From Panax quinquefolius (lineage: Eukaryota; Streptophyta; Magnoliopsida; Apiales; Araliaceae): a DNA stretch of 64,000 nt. The stretch is from assembly GCA_020205615.1 (NCBI GenBank), contig JAINUW010000633.1:672760-736759 (forward strand), in the 5' to 3' direction. The position numbers were made by a program, and so were the translations under genes. The notes beneath the pieces are model-generated. The model saw only the letters and a list, made by a program, of their open reading frames with translations, had not been told where the DNA came from and searched no databases. The first letter of the stretch is position 1, and each line of letters begins with the position of its first letter. This document shows, piece after piece, positions 21,289 through 35,403 of the stretch.

Positions 21289-23182
21289 GCCAACCAAACT
21301 CCCGTTCACTCAATAAAAAACAAAAAGGTCGAGATAATTTAAATATTAATTATCATAATTAACTAATTTCAAATAACAGTAGGTAATAATTAAGGGTGAC
21401 TACACCAAAACATTACATTCAAGGTCTCAATGTTGGACATGGAAGTTCTTTTTAATTATAAGCCTCAAATATTCCTACAAATTAATTGCATAGTGTACGT
21501 TTGTCCCGCCTGGTTTAACATCCCGCTGGATTCCTTCTAGTCCAATAGAGAGAAATATACTAAAACAAGTACTAAATCACTAAGAAGCTATAGATTTCAA
21601 ACTAACATTTGGTGTTAGATTTACTTTTATGTAGACCCCATAAAATTGTACTACCAATGAAAAGACACTGTTTCTCTTCAAAACTTAGGGCTTGTTAAAA
21701 TAGCAAGGTTTTTTAGGTATTAACATACAACTAAAAACAAGTACAAGATTTTGTTACTCAATTCTTTTCACCCACTTTCATATATCGATATAGAATCTAA
21801 TTTAGCCCTTTATAAAAAGGTAACTTCCTAGTTTTAACGATTCACCCCGCAGCCAAGAATCCTTAGAAACCTTACGAGAAATTTGGTTACAGATAATTTT
21901 TTACCAACTACTAGATGACTTTGATATTGTTTGATTTGTTACTTGTATAATTTTTTAGGCCATGCTAGCTATTTGAGTGCTCCTCACACGCTTAAAGTGG
22001 GTAGTTCAACTACTACTATTAAATAACAGCTTTTACAACAACAAACAAAGTCACCTCTTAACAGATAATACCACCAAAATGATGTATAATATGTTGTTAC
22101 ATGCGCGCTACTACTTTATAAAACAAAACAATAAAAAATCTAAGTAACAGCTTAGCTTCTCTCGTAAGGTGGGAAATAAATAATGGTCCGGCCGGTAATC
22201 GAGGATTCAATGATATTGCCCAGCCCAAGTACCACGGCCACAAGGTTATCCAAGGGAACACAAAGCATATGAATATGACATTGAAAATTTAATTATCTAG
22301 GTTTACCCAATACTGTGGAATGACCAGATATGCGGTTTACTCTATACTTGAAATTTTATACTAAAATTTAATATCGAAAATTTAATATCTAGCATATTTG
22401 AAATGCTAGAAGGAAGAGGAAAAATATGACTATAAAAACAAGAATTATCTAGGATCTGGGCATAGATCGCATCAACAAAGACTCTGTGACATGCAGCTAG
22501 AAATGACACAAGATGCTAATTTGACACAAAGGTTTAGCCATTAGTTGACCCCTTGTTAGCTATTTCCTTCACCCAGAGGTACATGCATGATGATGTAACA
22601 TTCGAGCAAGCACCAACACATGCAAATCAAGTTATTATAATTATAAAATTCTCGGCTCTACGCAAAGTGAGCTATTAATCCGCTTCCAGATCAAAGAAAG
22701 TATATTATTAACCCTTGAACTATAAGAATCATTATGTACTTTTCTTTAATCAAAACAAATTGTTAATGGAAAGAGGATGACACAAGTTAAGGCTTCATCC
22801 GATACAATTATAGCTAAATAGAAAATAGACTAACAAAGTTTTGTCGATTACTTAGTAATATTACTTAATGATAATATTACTTAATGATTACTTAATTGGG
22901 TTGATATGTGGTTTTCAACCTATATTGTCACTCTAACTCTATAAAACTAAAAGGCTTAATATAAAAATTGTAGCATAAAACTTAAGTTACATATGAAAAC
23001 ATGGAGTAGAAGGAAACCAATATTCTTTAAAGAAATTTTGAAGCTTAGATCGATAATTCCTAGTTCCTCGCTTGAATTTTCACCAATATATTGATACGCT
23101 TAACACAAAACAAATCTAACTATTAGATAACTTTAATATGTAAGCAAGCGTAAATGCTTCCTAAAACCTTGAATAGTATTAT

Positions 23183-23300
23183 CTAGGTTCTAAACGCTTA
23201 AAATGCCACCAAATATTGTTTCCATCAACACTTTACAATTACTAGGTTCTAAAAGCTTAATATGCCACCAAATATTGTTTCCATCAACACTTTACAATTA
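23183..23300. repeat. 59 bp direct tandem duplication, copy 1
   Basis: Two adjacent copies of a 59 bp sequence start ctaggttctaaa and contain gccaccaaatattgtttcc. They differ by a few bases. The same duplication is present in CACTA copy 2, so it predates the large duplication. Confidence 0.8.
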
Positions 23301-24400
23301 CTTCCTCGCTAATTTTTGGACATGCAATGTGTAGCCTTAAAACAACAAAAGGCGTTGAGATTTTTTATTTTTATTTTACTATTTTGTATCTTGTGACCAT
23401 AATGTTGCGCTTTCTTAAAGAAACAAATAACTTAAATAGCTCGGGAAAAGCTCAAGAAGCATCATCACTTTTAAAAAACAGCTTTTTAGTGGATTTTACA
23501 ATGATCTTTGATCTTCGCTTGATGAAGTAATCCCGGTAGGTCACACTCGACATCACTTTACCCATACGCATACTTAGCGTAGTAATACATAAATATCCTA
23601 CCTAAATTAATCCATCAAAACAAAACCAATGTTCAGATGAAATCCCCACCAGATTGGATTTTCACAACCCAACATATATACTTCCAATTGTATTGACTTA
23701 TCAAGACAAGAGAGGCAAAGTTGCCAAGATCAAAGATGCAGATTATAGATGAATAAATCAAATGAGTGTTCATCCTAGCTTTACCCTCAACCTCTCTAGT
23801 ATTAAATCTAGCTATCTTTTTTGGCATAAACTAATTTAGCTATCTAGCTATCTAATTTTTAAAAGACTTAATTCAAAACCGTAATATTCAAAACATGATC
23901 AATAGCTAAGACTAATTAGAACTTTGCATTAATTTGAACGTAAAAACAAGCGCTTAAGTCATTCCATATCAATCATAACGAAAAAATTTATAATTTATTG
24001 TAAGGGTGTCCCAAAATTAGAAAATTTAGGGCTTGTTTAAGGAGGAGAGAAATAGAGAAAATCATAACAACTAAGGGTAAATAAAATTGAAAACCTAAAG
24101 AATGAAATTATACCTCCAAAACAATTTGCCAATAATATGATCCTTTCAAGCTTCGGGACGGAGAGACGGAGGAGACGAAGTCCGACGAAGTCCCATTTAA
24201 GTCCGCATACACTAGATGATGCAAGAGGGAGTGAGAACGTCAAGATCTTGATCGAAAGTTACTAAGATGTTAATCGAATGATGCAAATGAATGAATGAAC
24301 GCCGATGTCGATTTGGGGAAAGAATATGAGAGACCCTTTAACCCTCGTGATATGATACGCCTCCCTTATACGACCCTCGTTAATTAAAATCCTTAAAAAA

Positions 24401-24561
24401 TTCCTATACCGACGGCCTTTTGTGACCGTCAAGAATAGACTACCTTCAGAGTTCTATACCGATTTTGGCCGTGAAGTGACCGTCATATATATATTCTATA
24501 GCGATTTGCCCGTGTCGACCGTCGCTATATCTCGTCGCTATATGTTGAATTTCTAGTAGTG
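24401..24561. repeat. Right terminus and subterminal repeats of CACTA copy 1
   Basis: Motifs ctataccgacgg, gaccgtc and cgaccgtcgctatat lead to the terminal ttctagtagtg at 24561. The motif is the same as at the left end, in inverse orientation. Confidence 0.8.
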
Positions 24562-24571
24562 TAAACTCTCT

Positions 24572-24580
<9 letters not shown>

Positions 24581-24622
<42 letters not shown>

Positions 24623-26724
24623 TACAAAGATGCATGAATGAATCCGATCTTTTGCCAATTGGAGGTTAATTTATCGATATTTTAATGTCACAAAGTCAAT
24701 ATATTTGGTTACCTACTAAAGGTGTTGGCAAATATCATGAAGTTAACTAATAAAAATGTACAAAAGGGTACTTTTGTCATTCAGATTATCATTTTAATGG
24801 CATACTTGACAATCGAACCAACCCTTAGGATTTAACCCTAAAGTTCTAACCCTTATGTTTTATAACTTAATTTTCTAGGATTTTCTAATTAGGGTTTTTA
24901 AATTAGAAAATTAAAATTTCAAAACTATAATTAGGGTTTCCTAATTAAATTAGGTTTTCCTAATTATATTAACGTGTAATAAACATGTGAGGCTTCGCCA
25001 ATTAAGATTAGGGTTTAGGAATCCCAAATATGAAATTAGGGTTTCTCAAGATACGATTAGGGTTTCCAATCGCATGTTAGGGTTTCTAAACCCGAAATTA
25101 TTAATGAGAATTCTCCAAAATATTGAAAATTATATTTTATAATTCAAAATATTTTCTAACACTTTATTCTCATTTAAAATGATTTTTAAATCAATAAAAT
25201 CATTTTTAACTTATTTATAATTACATAAATCTAATACCATTAATATTAAATTATTAATGAAAATTTTCTAAAAATAATAAAAGTTACATTTTATAACTCA
25301 AAATATTTTCAAACACTTTATTCTTATTTAAAATGATTTTATATAATTAAAATCATTTTCTCTAATTTATTTAATATACTAATTAAATAAATTAAATATC
25401 ATTAATATTCAAATAATTTTAAATATTAATGAAAAATATCTCAATTAATCAAAAATTATTTTTCATAATTTTAAATAATTTTTAAAACCATTTTTGGTAA
25501 TTTTTATAATTTATTTCTATTTTAAATAATTTTCATAAAATCAGAAAATAAATATATTAAAAATCGTCGTTATAGGTGTCTTAGGTGTTCTTGAGCCTCA
25601 AGAACATCGTCGCATCAGATTCAAGGGTGCAAGTTCGATCGCCTATAATTTTCTATACATTCATGTTTCAGAAGCTTGCTTGAAACTCGACATCAGAAGT
25701 GTTTATGTAATACTACAAGTATCAACAATAATTTCATGCTTAATCTACCAAAGAAGATCCAACCCCCAAACTAGTCATTAAACATCATAAGGGTTTCCCG
25801 TAAACCCGTAACTTCGATCGTTACTTTAATGCTCGATTATTAAGGTGTTCTAGTTATGGTTCATGTTCTTTAATGGTTCAATGTTATAGTCCTTGTGTCG
25901 TGGAACATTACTAAAACAACAGATCGGCCTAACAACAACAAAATCATAAGTTAACTTGATCAAAGGTCGCCGTAAACATTGCTTCTACCATTTTGGGTTC
26001 TTCCGTAAACTTCCATCGTGATCGACAAGCCTAGTTCGACTGGCCCACTATGTTCGATCAACATTTATTTAAAGGATCTAAAGCCATATATTTAAAGAAC
26101 ACATAATGCATTATAAGATGGATATAACAACAACATCAAATCACTTACAAACTGACATATTTGGACTTTGCAAAACCTGTCAGACACTGATCTTACACTT
26201 TCTAGGTTACCCAAAAAGCGTCATTACGCCTTTTGGCCAACTAAGTTTTCAATTGCTTATATCTTATAACTGGACATCCAACGACCTTGATTTGACTTTC
26301 GTAACAACGACCACATAACAAACTATAGATTCCAACTTTAAAACAACAAAATTGTAAACAAACAAGAATCTATGGTTTCGACATTTCATTGTCGGACCAA
26401 AAATTTGTTCTTGGACAGCTTTTTGAAATACTCTATTTTAAAGAACTTTGATGCTTTGGATCTATGGTATATCACCATAGATCATCATAAAACATCCCTA
26501 ACACATAGATAAACATATAAACATTAAATTTTATAAAGCATACAAGATCAAAATGAAAGTTAGGGTTTATACCTTCAAGTTCAATTCTTGATCTTAGATC
26601 TCCTTATCTGATATTGGTGTTTCTAGAGGTGATTTAGTGACTGATATTCTTGCTATATTCGGAGGTTTGGTTGAGAGAATGAGTGATTAAGAATTAGAGA
26701 GAAAACAAGTAAAATACTAGACAT

Positions 26725-26735
<11 letters not shown>
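24581..26735 (-). repeat. Macrosatellite unit 1
   Basis: The unit begins with (AT)n at 24581-24619. Private variants shared only with unit 11 are aaaatgtacaaaag (about 24755), aaatgattttatataat (about 25331), aataattttaaatatt (about 25411) and aaacatataaac (about 26511). Teloboxes lie at 24889-25090. Confidence 0.9.
26459..26483. repeat. 10 bp stem hairpin typical of each unit
   Basis: The arms gatctatggt and accatagatc enclose the loop atatc. It is repeated with very few changes in the other units and is the second conserved hairpin of the repeat. Confidence 0.85.
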
Positions 26736-26768
<33 letters not shown>

Positions 26769-28887
26769 TAAAGATGCATGAATGATCATGAATGATCCGA
26801 TCTTGCTATCAATTGGAGGTTAATTTCATCGATATTTTAATGTCACAAAGTCAATATATTTGGTTACCTACTAAAGGTGTTGGCAAATATTATGAAGTTA
26901 ACTAATAAAAATATACAAAAGGGTACTTTTGTCATTCAGATTATCATTTTAATGGCATACTTGACAATCGAACCAACCCTTAGGATTTAACCCTAAAGTT
27001 CTAATCCTTATGTTTTATAACTTAATTTTCTAGGATTTTCTAATTAGGGTTTTTAAATTAGAAAATTAAAATTTCAAAACTATAATTAGGGTTTCCTAAT
27101 TAAATTAGGTTTTCCTAATTATATTAACGTGTAATAAACACAGTAGGCTTGCCAATTAAGATTAGGGTTTAGGAATCTCAAATATGAAATTAGGGTTTCT
27201 CAAGATACGATTAGGGTTTCTAATCGCTGCTAGGGTTTCTAAAACCTGAAATTATTAATGAGAATTCTCCAAAAATATTGAAAATTATATTTTATAATTC
27301 AAAATATTTTCTAACACTTTATTCTCATTTAAAATGATTTTTAAATCAATAAAATCATTTTTAACTTATTTATAATTACATAAATCTAATACCATTAATA
27401 TTAAATTATTAATGAAAATTTTCTAAAAATAATAAAAGTTACATTTTATAACTCAAAATATTTTCAAACACTTTATTCTTATTTAAAATAATTTTTATAT
27501 AATTAAAATCATTTTCTCTAATTTATTTAATATACTAATTAAATAAATTAAATATCATTAATATTCAAATAATTGTAAATATTAATGAAAAATATCTCAA
27601 TTAATCAAAATTATTTTTCATAATTTTAAATAATTTTTAAAACCATTTTTGGTAATTTTATAATTTATTTCTATTTTTAAATAATTTTCATAAAATCGTA
27701 AAATAAATATATTAAAATTCGTCGCTATAGCGCCTTAGGTGTTCTTGAGCCTCAAGAACACCGCTGCATCAGCTTCAAGGGTGCAAGTTTCGACCGCCTA
27801 TAATTCTCTCAGTACATTCATGTTTCTAGCTTGCTTGAAACTCGACATCAGAAGTGTTTATGTAATACTACAAGTATCAACAATAATTTCATGCTTAATC
27901 TACCAAAGAAGATCCAACCCCCAAACTAGTCATTAAACATCATAAGTGGTTTCCCGTAAACCCGTAACTTCGATCGTTACTTTATGCTCGATTATTAAGG
28001 TGTTCTAGTTATGGTTCATGTTCTTTAATGGTTCAATGTTATAGTCCTCGTGTCGTGGAACATTACTAAAACAACAGATCGGCCTAACAACAACAAAATC
28101 ATAAGTTACAACTTGATCAAAGGTCATCGTAAACATTGCTTCTACCGCTTTGGGTTCTTCCGTAAACTTCCATCGTGATCGACAAGCCTAGTTCGATGGC
28201 CCACTATGTTCGATCAATTGCTTATTTAAAGGATCTAAAGCCATATATTTAAAGAACACATAATGTATTATAAGATGGATATAACAACAACATCAAATCA
28301 CTTACAAACCGACATATTTGGACTTTGCAAAACCCGCCGATTAATCGATCTTACACTTTCTAGGTTACCCAAAAGCGCTTCATTACGCCTTGGCCAACTA
28401 AGTTTTGATTCGCTTATATCTTATAAACTGGACATCCAACGACCTTGATTTGACTTTCGTAACAACGACCACATAACAAACTATAGATTCCAACTTTAAA
28501 ACAACAAAATTGTAAACAAACAAGAATCTATGGTTCCTCGACATTCATTATCGGATCAAAAAATTTGTTCTTGGACGCTTTTTGAAATACTCTATTTTAA
28601 AGAACTTTGATGCTTTGGATCTATGGTATATCACCATAGATCATCATAAAACATCCCCAGCACATAGATAAACACATAAACATTAAATTTTATAAAGCAT
28701 ACAAGATCAAAATGAAAGTTAGGGTTTATACCTTCAAGTTCAATTCTTGATCTTAGATCTCCTTATCTCGATATTGGTGTTTCTAGAGGTGATTTAGTGA
28801 CCTGATATTCTTGCTATATTCGGAGGTTTGGTTGAGAGAATGAGTGATTAAGAATTAGAGAGAAAAACAAGTAAAATACTAGACATT

Positions 28888-28901
<14 letters not shown>
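26736..28901 (-). repeat. Macrosatellite unit 2
   Basis: Full unit. It shares ctaatccttatg (about 27001) and aatctcaaatatg (about 27175) with unit 12 only. Confidence 0.9.
27739..27761. repeat. Perfect 23 bp palindrome typical of each unit
   Basis: The arms gtgttcttgag and ctcaagaacac flank a single C. The same hairpin sits at this place in nearly every unit, with single changes in units 1, 6 and 13. Confidence 0.85.
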
Positions 28902-28934
<33 letters not shown>

Positions 28935-31036
28935 TACAAAGATGCATGAATGATCCGATCTTTGCCAATTGGAGGTTAATTTTATCGATATTTTAATGTC
29001 ACAAAGTCAATATATTTGGTTACCTACTAAAGGTGTTGGCAAATATCATGAAGTTAACTAATAAAAATATACAAAAGGGTACTTTTGTCATTTGTATTAT
29101 CATTTTAATGGCATACTTGACAATTGAACCAACCCTTAGGATTTAACCCTAAAGTTCTAACCCTTATGTTTTATAACTTAATTTTCTAGGATTTTCTAAT
29201 TAGGGTTTTTAAATTAGAAAATTAAAATTTCAAAACTATAATTAGGGTTTCCTAATTAAATTAGGTTTTCCTAATTATATTAACGTGTAATAAACCCAGT
29301 AGGCTTGCCAATTAAGATTAGGGTTTAAAGGAATCCCAAATATGAAATTAGGGTTTCTCGACATAAAATTAGGGTTTCCAATCGCTGTAAGGGTTTTAAA
29401 CTCAAATTATTAATGAGAATTCTCCAAAAATATTGAAAATTATATTTTATAATTCAAAATATTTTCTAACACTTTATTCTCATTTAAAATGATTTTAAAT
29501 CAATAAAATCATTTTTAACTTATTTATAATTACATAAATCTAATACCATTAATATTAAATTATTAATGAAAATTTTCTAAAAATAATAAAAGTTACATTT
29601 TATAACTCAAAATATTTTCAAACACTTTATTCTTATTTAAAATAATTTTTATATAATTAAAATCATTTTTCTCTAATTTATTTAATATACTAATTAAATA
29701 AATTAAATATCATTAATATTCAAATAATTGTAAATATTAATGAAAATATCTCAATTAATCAAAATTATTTTTCATAATTTTAAATAATTTTTAAAACCAT
29801 TTTTGGTAATTTTTATAATTTATTTCTATTTTTAAATAATTTTCATAAAATCGTAAAATAAATATATTAAAAATCGTCGCTATAGCGCCTTAGGTGTTCT
29901 TGAGCCTCAAGAACACCGCCGCACTGGGGCCAAGGGTGCAAGTTCGACCGCTTATAATTCTCTCAGACATTCACGTTTTCAGCTTGCTTGAAACTCGACA
30001 TCAGAAGTGTTTATGTAATACTACAAGTATCAACAATAATTTCATGCTTAATCTACCAAAGAAGATCCAACCCCCAAACTAGTCATTAAACATCATAAGG
30101 GTTTCCCGTAAACCCGTAACTTCGATCGTTACTTTCATGCTCGATTATTAAGGTGTTCTAGTTATGGTTCATGTTCTTTAATGGTTCAATGTTATAGTCC
30201 TTGTGTCGTGGAACATTACTAAAACAAATGATCGGCCTAACAACAACAAAATCATAAGTTACAACTTGATCAAAGGTCATCGTAAAACATTGCTTCTACC
30301 ATTTTTGGGTTCTTCCGTAAACTTCCATCGTGATCGACAAGCCTAGTTCGACCGTCCACTATGTTCGATCATTGCTTATTTAAAGGATCTAAAGCCATAT
30401 ATTTAAAGAACACATAATGATTATAAGATGGATATAACAACAACATCAAATCACTTACAAACCGACATATTTGGACTTTGCAAAAACCGTCATGACATCG
30501 ATCTTACACTTTCTAGGTTACCCAAAAGCGTTTCATTACGCCTTGGCCAACCAACTAAGCCAATTGCTTATATCTTATAATCTAGACATCCAACGACCTT
30601 GATTTGACTTTCGTAACAACGACCACATAACAAACTATAGATTCCAACTTTAAAACAACAAAAATTGTAAACAAACAAGAATCTATGGTTCTCGACATTT
30701 GCTTGTCGCACAAAAAATTTGTTCTTGGACGCTTTTTGAAATACTCTATTTTAAAGAACTTTGATGCTTTGGATCTATGGTATATCACCATAGATCATCA
30801 TAAAACATCCCCAGCACATAGATAAACACATAAACATTAAATTTTATAAAGCATACAAGATCAAAATGAAAGTTAGGGTTTATACCTTCAAGTTCAATTT
30901 TGATCTTAGATCTCCTTATCGATATTGGTGTTTCTAGAGGTGATTTAGTGACCGATATTCTTGCTATATTCGGAGGTTTGGTTGAGAGAATGAGTGATTA
31001 AGAATTAGAGAGAAAACAAGTAAAATACTAGACATT

Positions 31037-31050
<14 letters not shown>
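28902..31050 (-). repeat. Macrosatellite unit 3
   Basis: Full unit. It carries the odd-unit variant acaattgaacc (about 29120) and cgacataaaattaggg (about 29360), as unit 13 does. Confidence 0.9.
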
Positions 31051-31089
<39 letters not shown>

Positions 31090-33189
31090 TACAAAGATGC
31101 ATGAATGATCCGATCTTCTTTGTCAATTGGAGGTTAATTTATCGATATTTTAATGTCACAAAGTCAATATATTTGGTTACCTACTAAAGGTGTTGGCAAA
31201 TATTATGAAGTTAACTAATAAAAATATACAAAAGGGTACTTTTGTCATTCAGATTATCATTTTAATGGCATACTTGACAATCGAACCAACCCTTAGATTT
31301 AACCCTAAAGTTCTAACCCTTATGTTTTATAACTTAATTTTCTAGGATTTTCTAATTAGGGTTTTTAAATTAGAAAATTAAAATTTCAAAACTATAATTA
31401 GGGTTTCCTAATTAAATTAGGTTTTCCTAATTATATTAACGTGTAATAAACACAGTAGGCTTGCCAATTAAGATTAGGGTTTAAAAATCCCAAATATGAA
31501 ATTAGGGTTTCTAAGACAAAAATTAGGGTTTCCAATCGCTGTGTAGGGTTTCTAAACCTGAAATTATTAATGAGAATTCTCCAAAAATATTGAAAATTAT
31601 ATTTTATAATTCAAAATATTTTCTAACACTTTATTCTCATTTAAAATGATTTTTAAATCAATAAAATCATTTTTAACTTATTTATAATTACATAAATCTA
31701 ATACCATTAATATTAAATTATTAATGAAAATTTTCTAAAAATAATAAAAGTTACATTTTATAACTCAAAATATTTTCAAACACTTTATTCTTATTTAAAA
31801 TAATTTTTATATAATTAAAATCATTTTTCTCTAATTTATTTAATATACTAATTAAATAAATTAAATATCATTAATATTCAAATAATTGTAAATATTAATG
31901 AAAAATATCTCAATTAATCAAAAATTATTTTTCATAATTTTAAATAATTTTAAAACCATTTTTGGTAATTTTTATAATTTATTTCTATTTTTAAATAATT
32001 TTCATAAAATCGTAAAATAAATATATTAAAATCGTCGCTTATAGCGCCTTAGGTGTTCTTGAGCCTCAAGAACACCGCTGCATCAGCCAAGGGTGCAAGT
32101 TCGATCGCTTATAATTCTCTCAGACATTCACGTTTCAGCTTGCTTGAAACTCGACATCAGAAGTGTTTATGTAATACTACAAGTATCAACAATAATTTCA
32201 TGCTTAATCTACCAAAGAAGATCCAACCCCCAAACTAGTCACAACATCATAAGTGGTTTCCCGTAAACCCGTAACTTCGATCGGTTACTTTCATACTCGA
32301 TTATTAAGGTGTTCTAGTTATGGTTCATGTTCTTTAATGGTTCAATGTTATAGTCCTGTGTCGTGGAACATTACTAAAACAATGATCGGCCTAACAACAA
32401 CAAAATCATAAGTTACAACTTGATCAAAGGTCGTTAGTAAACATTGCTTTCTACTGCATTTTTGGGTTCTTCCGTAAACTTCCATCGTGATCGACAAGCC
32501 TAGTTCGACCGCCCACTATGTTCGATCAATTGCTTATTTAAAGGATCTAAAGCCATATATTTAAAGAACACATAATGTATTATAAGATGGATATAACAAC
32601 AACATCAAATCACTTACAAACTGACATATTTGGACTTTGCAAAACCTGTCAGACACTGATCTTACACTTTCTAGGTTACCCAAAAGCGCTTCATTACGCC
32701 TTGGCCAACTAAGTTTCAATTGCTTATATCTTATAACTGGACATCCAACGACCTTGATTTGACTTTCGTAACGACCACATAACAAACTATAGATTCCAAC
32801 TTTAAAACAACAAAATTGTAAACAAACAAGAATATATGGTTTCGACATTTGCTTGTCAGACCAAAAATTTGTTCTTGGACAGTTTTTGAAATACTCTATT
32901 TTAAAGAACTTTGATGCTTTGGATCTATGGTATATCACCATAGATCATCATAAAACATCCCCTAGCACATAGATAAACACATAAACATTAAATTTTATAA
33001 AGCATACAAGATCAAAATGAAAGTTAGGGTTTATACCTTCAAGTTCAATTCTTGATCTTAGATCTCCTTATCTGATATTGGTGTTTCTAGAGGTGATTTA
33101 GTGACTGATATTCTTGCTATATTCGGAGGTTTGGTTGAGAGAATGAGTGATTAAGAATTAGAGAGAAAAACAAGTAAAATACTAGACAT

Positions 33190-33201
<12 letters not shown>
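31051..33201 (-). repeat. Macrosatellite unit 4
   Basis: Full unit with the even-unit variant acaatcgaacc (about 31278). Confidence 0.9.
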
Positions 33202-33234
<33 letters not shown>

Positions 33235-35348
33235 TACAAAGATGCATGAATGATCTGATCTTGCTGTCAATTGGAGGTTAATTTACTGATATTTTAATGT
33301 CACAAAGTCAATATATTTGGTTACCTACTAAAGGTGTTGGCAAATATTATGAAGTTAACTAATAAAAATATACAAAAGGGTACTTTTGTCATTTGTATTA
33401 TCATTTTAATGGCATACTTGACAATTGAACCAACCCTTAGGATTTAACCCTAAAGTTCTAACCCTTATGTTTTATAACTTAATTTTCTAGGATTTTCTAA
33501 TTAGGTTTTTTAAATTAGAAAATTAAAATTTCAAAACTATAATTAGGGTTTCCTAATTAAATTAGGTTTTCCTAATTATATTAACGTGTAATAAACATGT
33601 GAGGCTTGCCAATTAAGATTAGGGTTTAGGAATCCCAAATATGAAATTAGGGTTTCTCAAGATACGATTAGGGTTTCCAAAATCGCTGTTAGGTTTCTAA
33701 ACTCAAATTATTAATGAGAATTCTCCAAAATATTGAAAATTATATTTTATAATTCAAAATATTTTCTAACACTTTATTCTCATTTAAAATGATTTTTAAA
33801 TCAATAAAATCATTTTTAACTTATTTATAATTACATAAATCTAATACCATTAATATTAAATTATTAATGAAAATTTTCTAAAAATAATAAAAGTTACATT
33901 TTATAACTCAAAATATTTTCAAACACTTTATTCTTATTTAAAATAATTTTTATATAATTAAAATCATTTTTCTCTAATTTATTTAATATACTAATTAAAT
34001 AAATTAAATATCATTAATATTCAAATAATTGTAAATATTAATGAAAAATATCTCAATTAATCAAAAATTATTTTTCATAATTTTAAATAATTTTTAAAAC
34101 CATTTTTGGTAATTTTTATAATTTATTTCTATTTTTAAATAATTTTCATAAAATCAGAAAATAAATATATTAAAAATCGTCGCTATATAGCGCCTCTTAG
34201 GTGTTCTTGAGCCTCAAGAACACCGTCATTGCATCAGCTTTCAAGGGTGCAAGTTCGATCGCCTATAATTCTCTCAGACATTCATGTTTCAGCTTGCTTT
34301 GAAACTCGACATTGTAGTGTTTATGTAATACTACAAGTATCAACAATAATTTCATGCTTAATCTACCAGCAAGATCCAACCCCCCAAACTAGCTGTCAAA
34401 CATCATAAGGGTTTCCCGTAAACCCGTAACTTCGATCGTTACTTTCTATGCTCGATTATTAAGGTGTTCTAGTTATGGTTCATGTTCTTTAATGGTTCAA
34501 TGTTATAGTCCTTGTGTCGTGGAACATTACTAAAACAACAGATCGGCCTAACAACAACAAAATCATAAGTTACAAACTTGATCAAAGGTCGTCGTAAACA
34601 TCGCTTCTACTACCTTTTTGGGTTCTTCCGTAAACTTCCATCGTGATTGACAAGCCTAGTTTGACCGTCCACTATGTTCGATCAGTTGCTTATTTAAAGG
34701 ATCTAAAGCCATATATTTAAAGAACACATAATAGGCTACAAGATGGATATAACAACAACATAAAATCACTTACAAACTGACATATTTGGACTTTGCAAAA
34801 CCTGTCAGACACTGATCTTACACTTTCTAGGTTACCCAGAAAGCGTTTCATTACGCCTTGGCCAACTAAGCCAACCGCTTATATCTTATAACTGGACATC
34901 CAACGACCTTTGATTTGACTTTCGTAACAACGACTACATAACAAACTATAGATTCCAACTTTAAAACAACAAAATTGTAAACAAACAAGAATCTATGGTT
35001 CCGACATTCGCTTGTCGCATCAAAAATTTGTTCTTGGACAGTTTTTGAAATACTCTATTTTAAAGAACTTTGATGCTTTGGATCTATGGTATATCACCAT
35101 AGATCATCATAAAACATCCCCTAGCACATAGATAAACACATAAACATTAAATTTTATAAAGCATACAAGATCAAAATGAAAGTTAGGGTTTATACCTTCA
35201 AGTTCAATTCTTGATCTTAGATCTCCTTATCTGATATTGGTGTTTCTAGAGGTGATTTAGTGACTGATATTCTTGCTATATTCGGAGGTTTGGTTGAGAG
35301 AATGAGTGATTAAGAATTAGAGAGAAAAACAAGTAAAATACTAGACAT

Positions 35349-35366
<18 letters not shown>
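33202..35366 (-). repeat. Macrosatellite unit 5
   Basis: Full unit with the odd-unit variant acaattgaacc (about 33421). Confidence 0.9.

Positions 35367-35403
<37 letters not shown>

Larger units (their letters stand above)
21181..24400. other. 5' non-coding part of CACTA copy 1
   Basis: About 3.2 kb upstream of the transposase start holds no gene I can support. It includes an AT palindrome (21242-21288), a 59 bp direct duplication (23183-23300) and, near 23630-24250, short open frames without known relatives. The transposase promoter should lie here or in the right subterminal zone. Confidence 0.5.
11700..24561 (-). mobile_element. CACTA (En/Spm) transposon, copy 1, both ends present
   Basis: The left end is CACTACAAGAAAATCAGG and the right end, read inward, is CACTACTAGAAATTCAAC. 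Both lead into subterminal zones full of ccgtcgctatag motifs. The transposase genes read leftward (TNP2-type 21180 to 17473, TNPA-like about 12977 to 12540), so the element's 5' end is the right-hand one. At about 12.86 kb it is of normal size for a complete CACTA element with a captured gene piece. The flanking triplets are cca (left, in LTR sequence) and taa (right, in the tandem repeat), so there is no target duplication. Confidence 0.9.

Noticed and set aside
24562..24920. Interstitial telomere
   Set aside because: The ttaggg words are separated by AT-rich spacers and never form a (TTTAGGG)n run.
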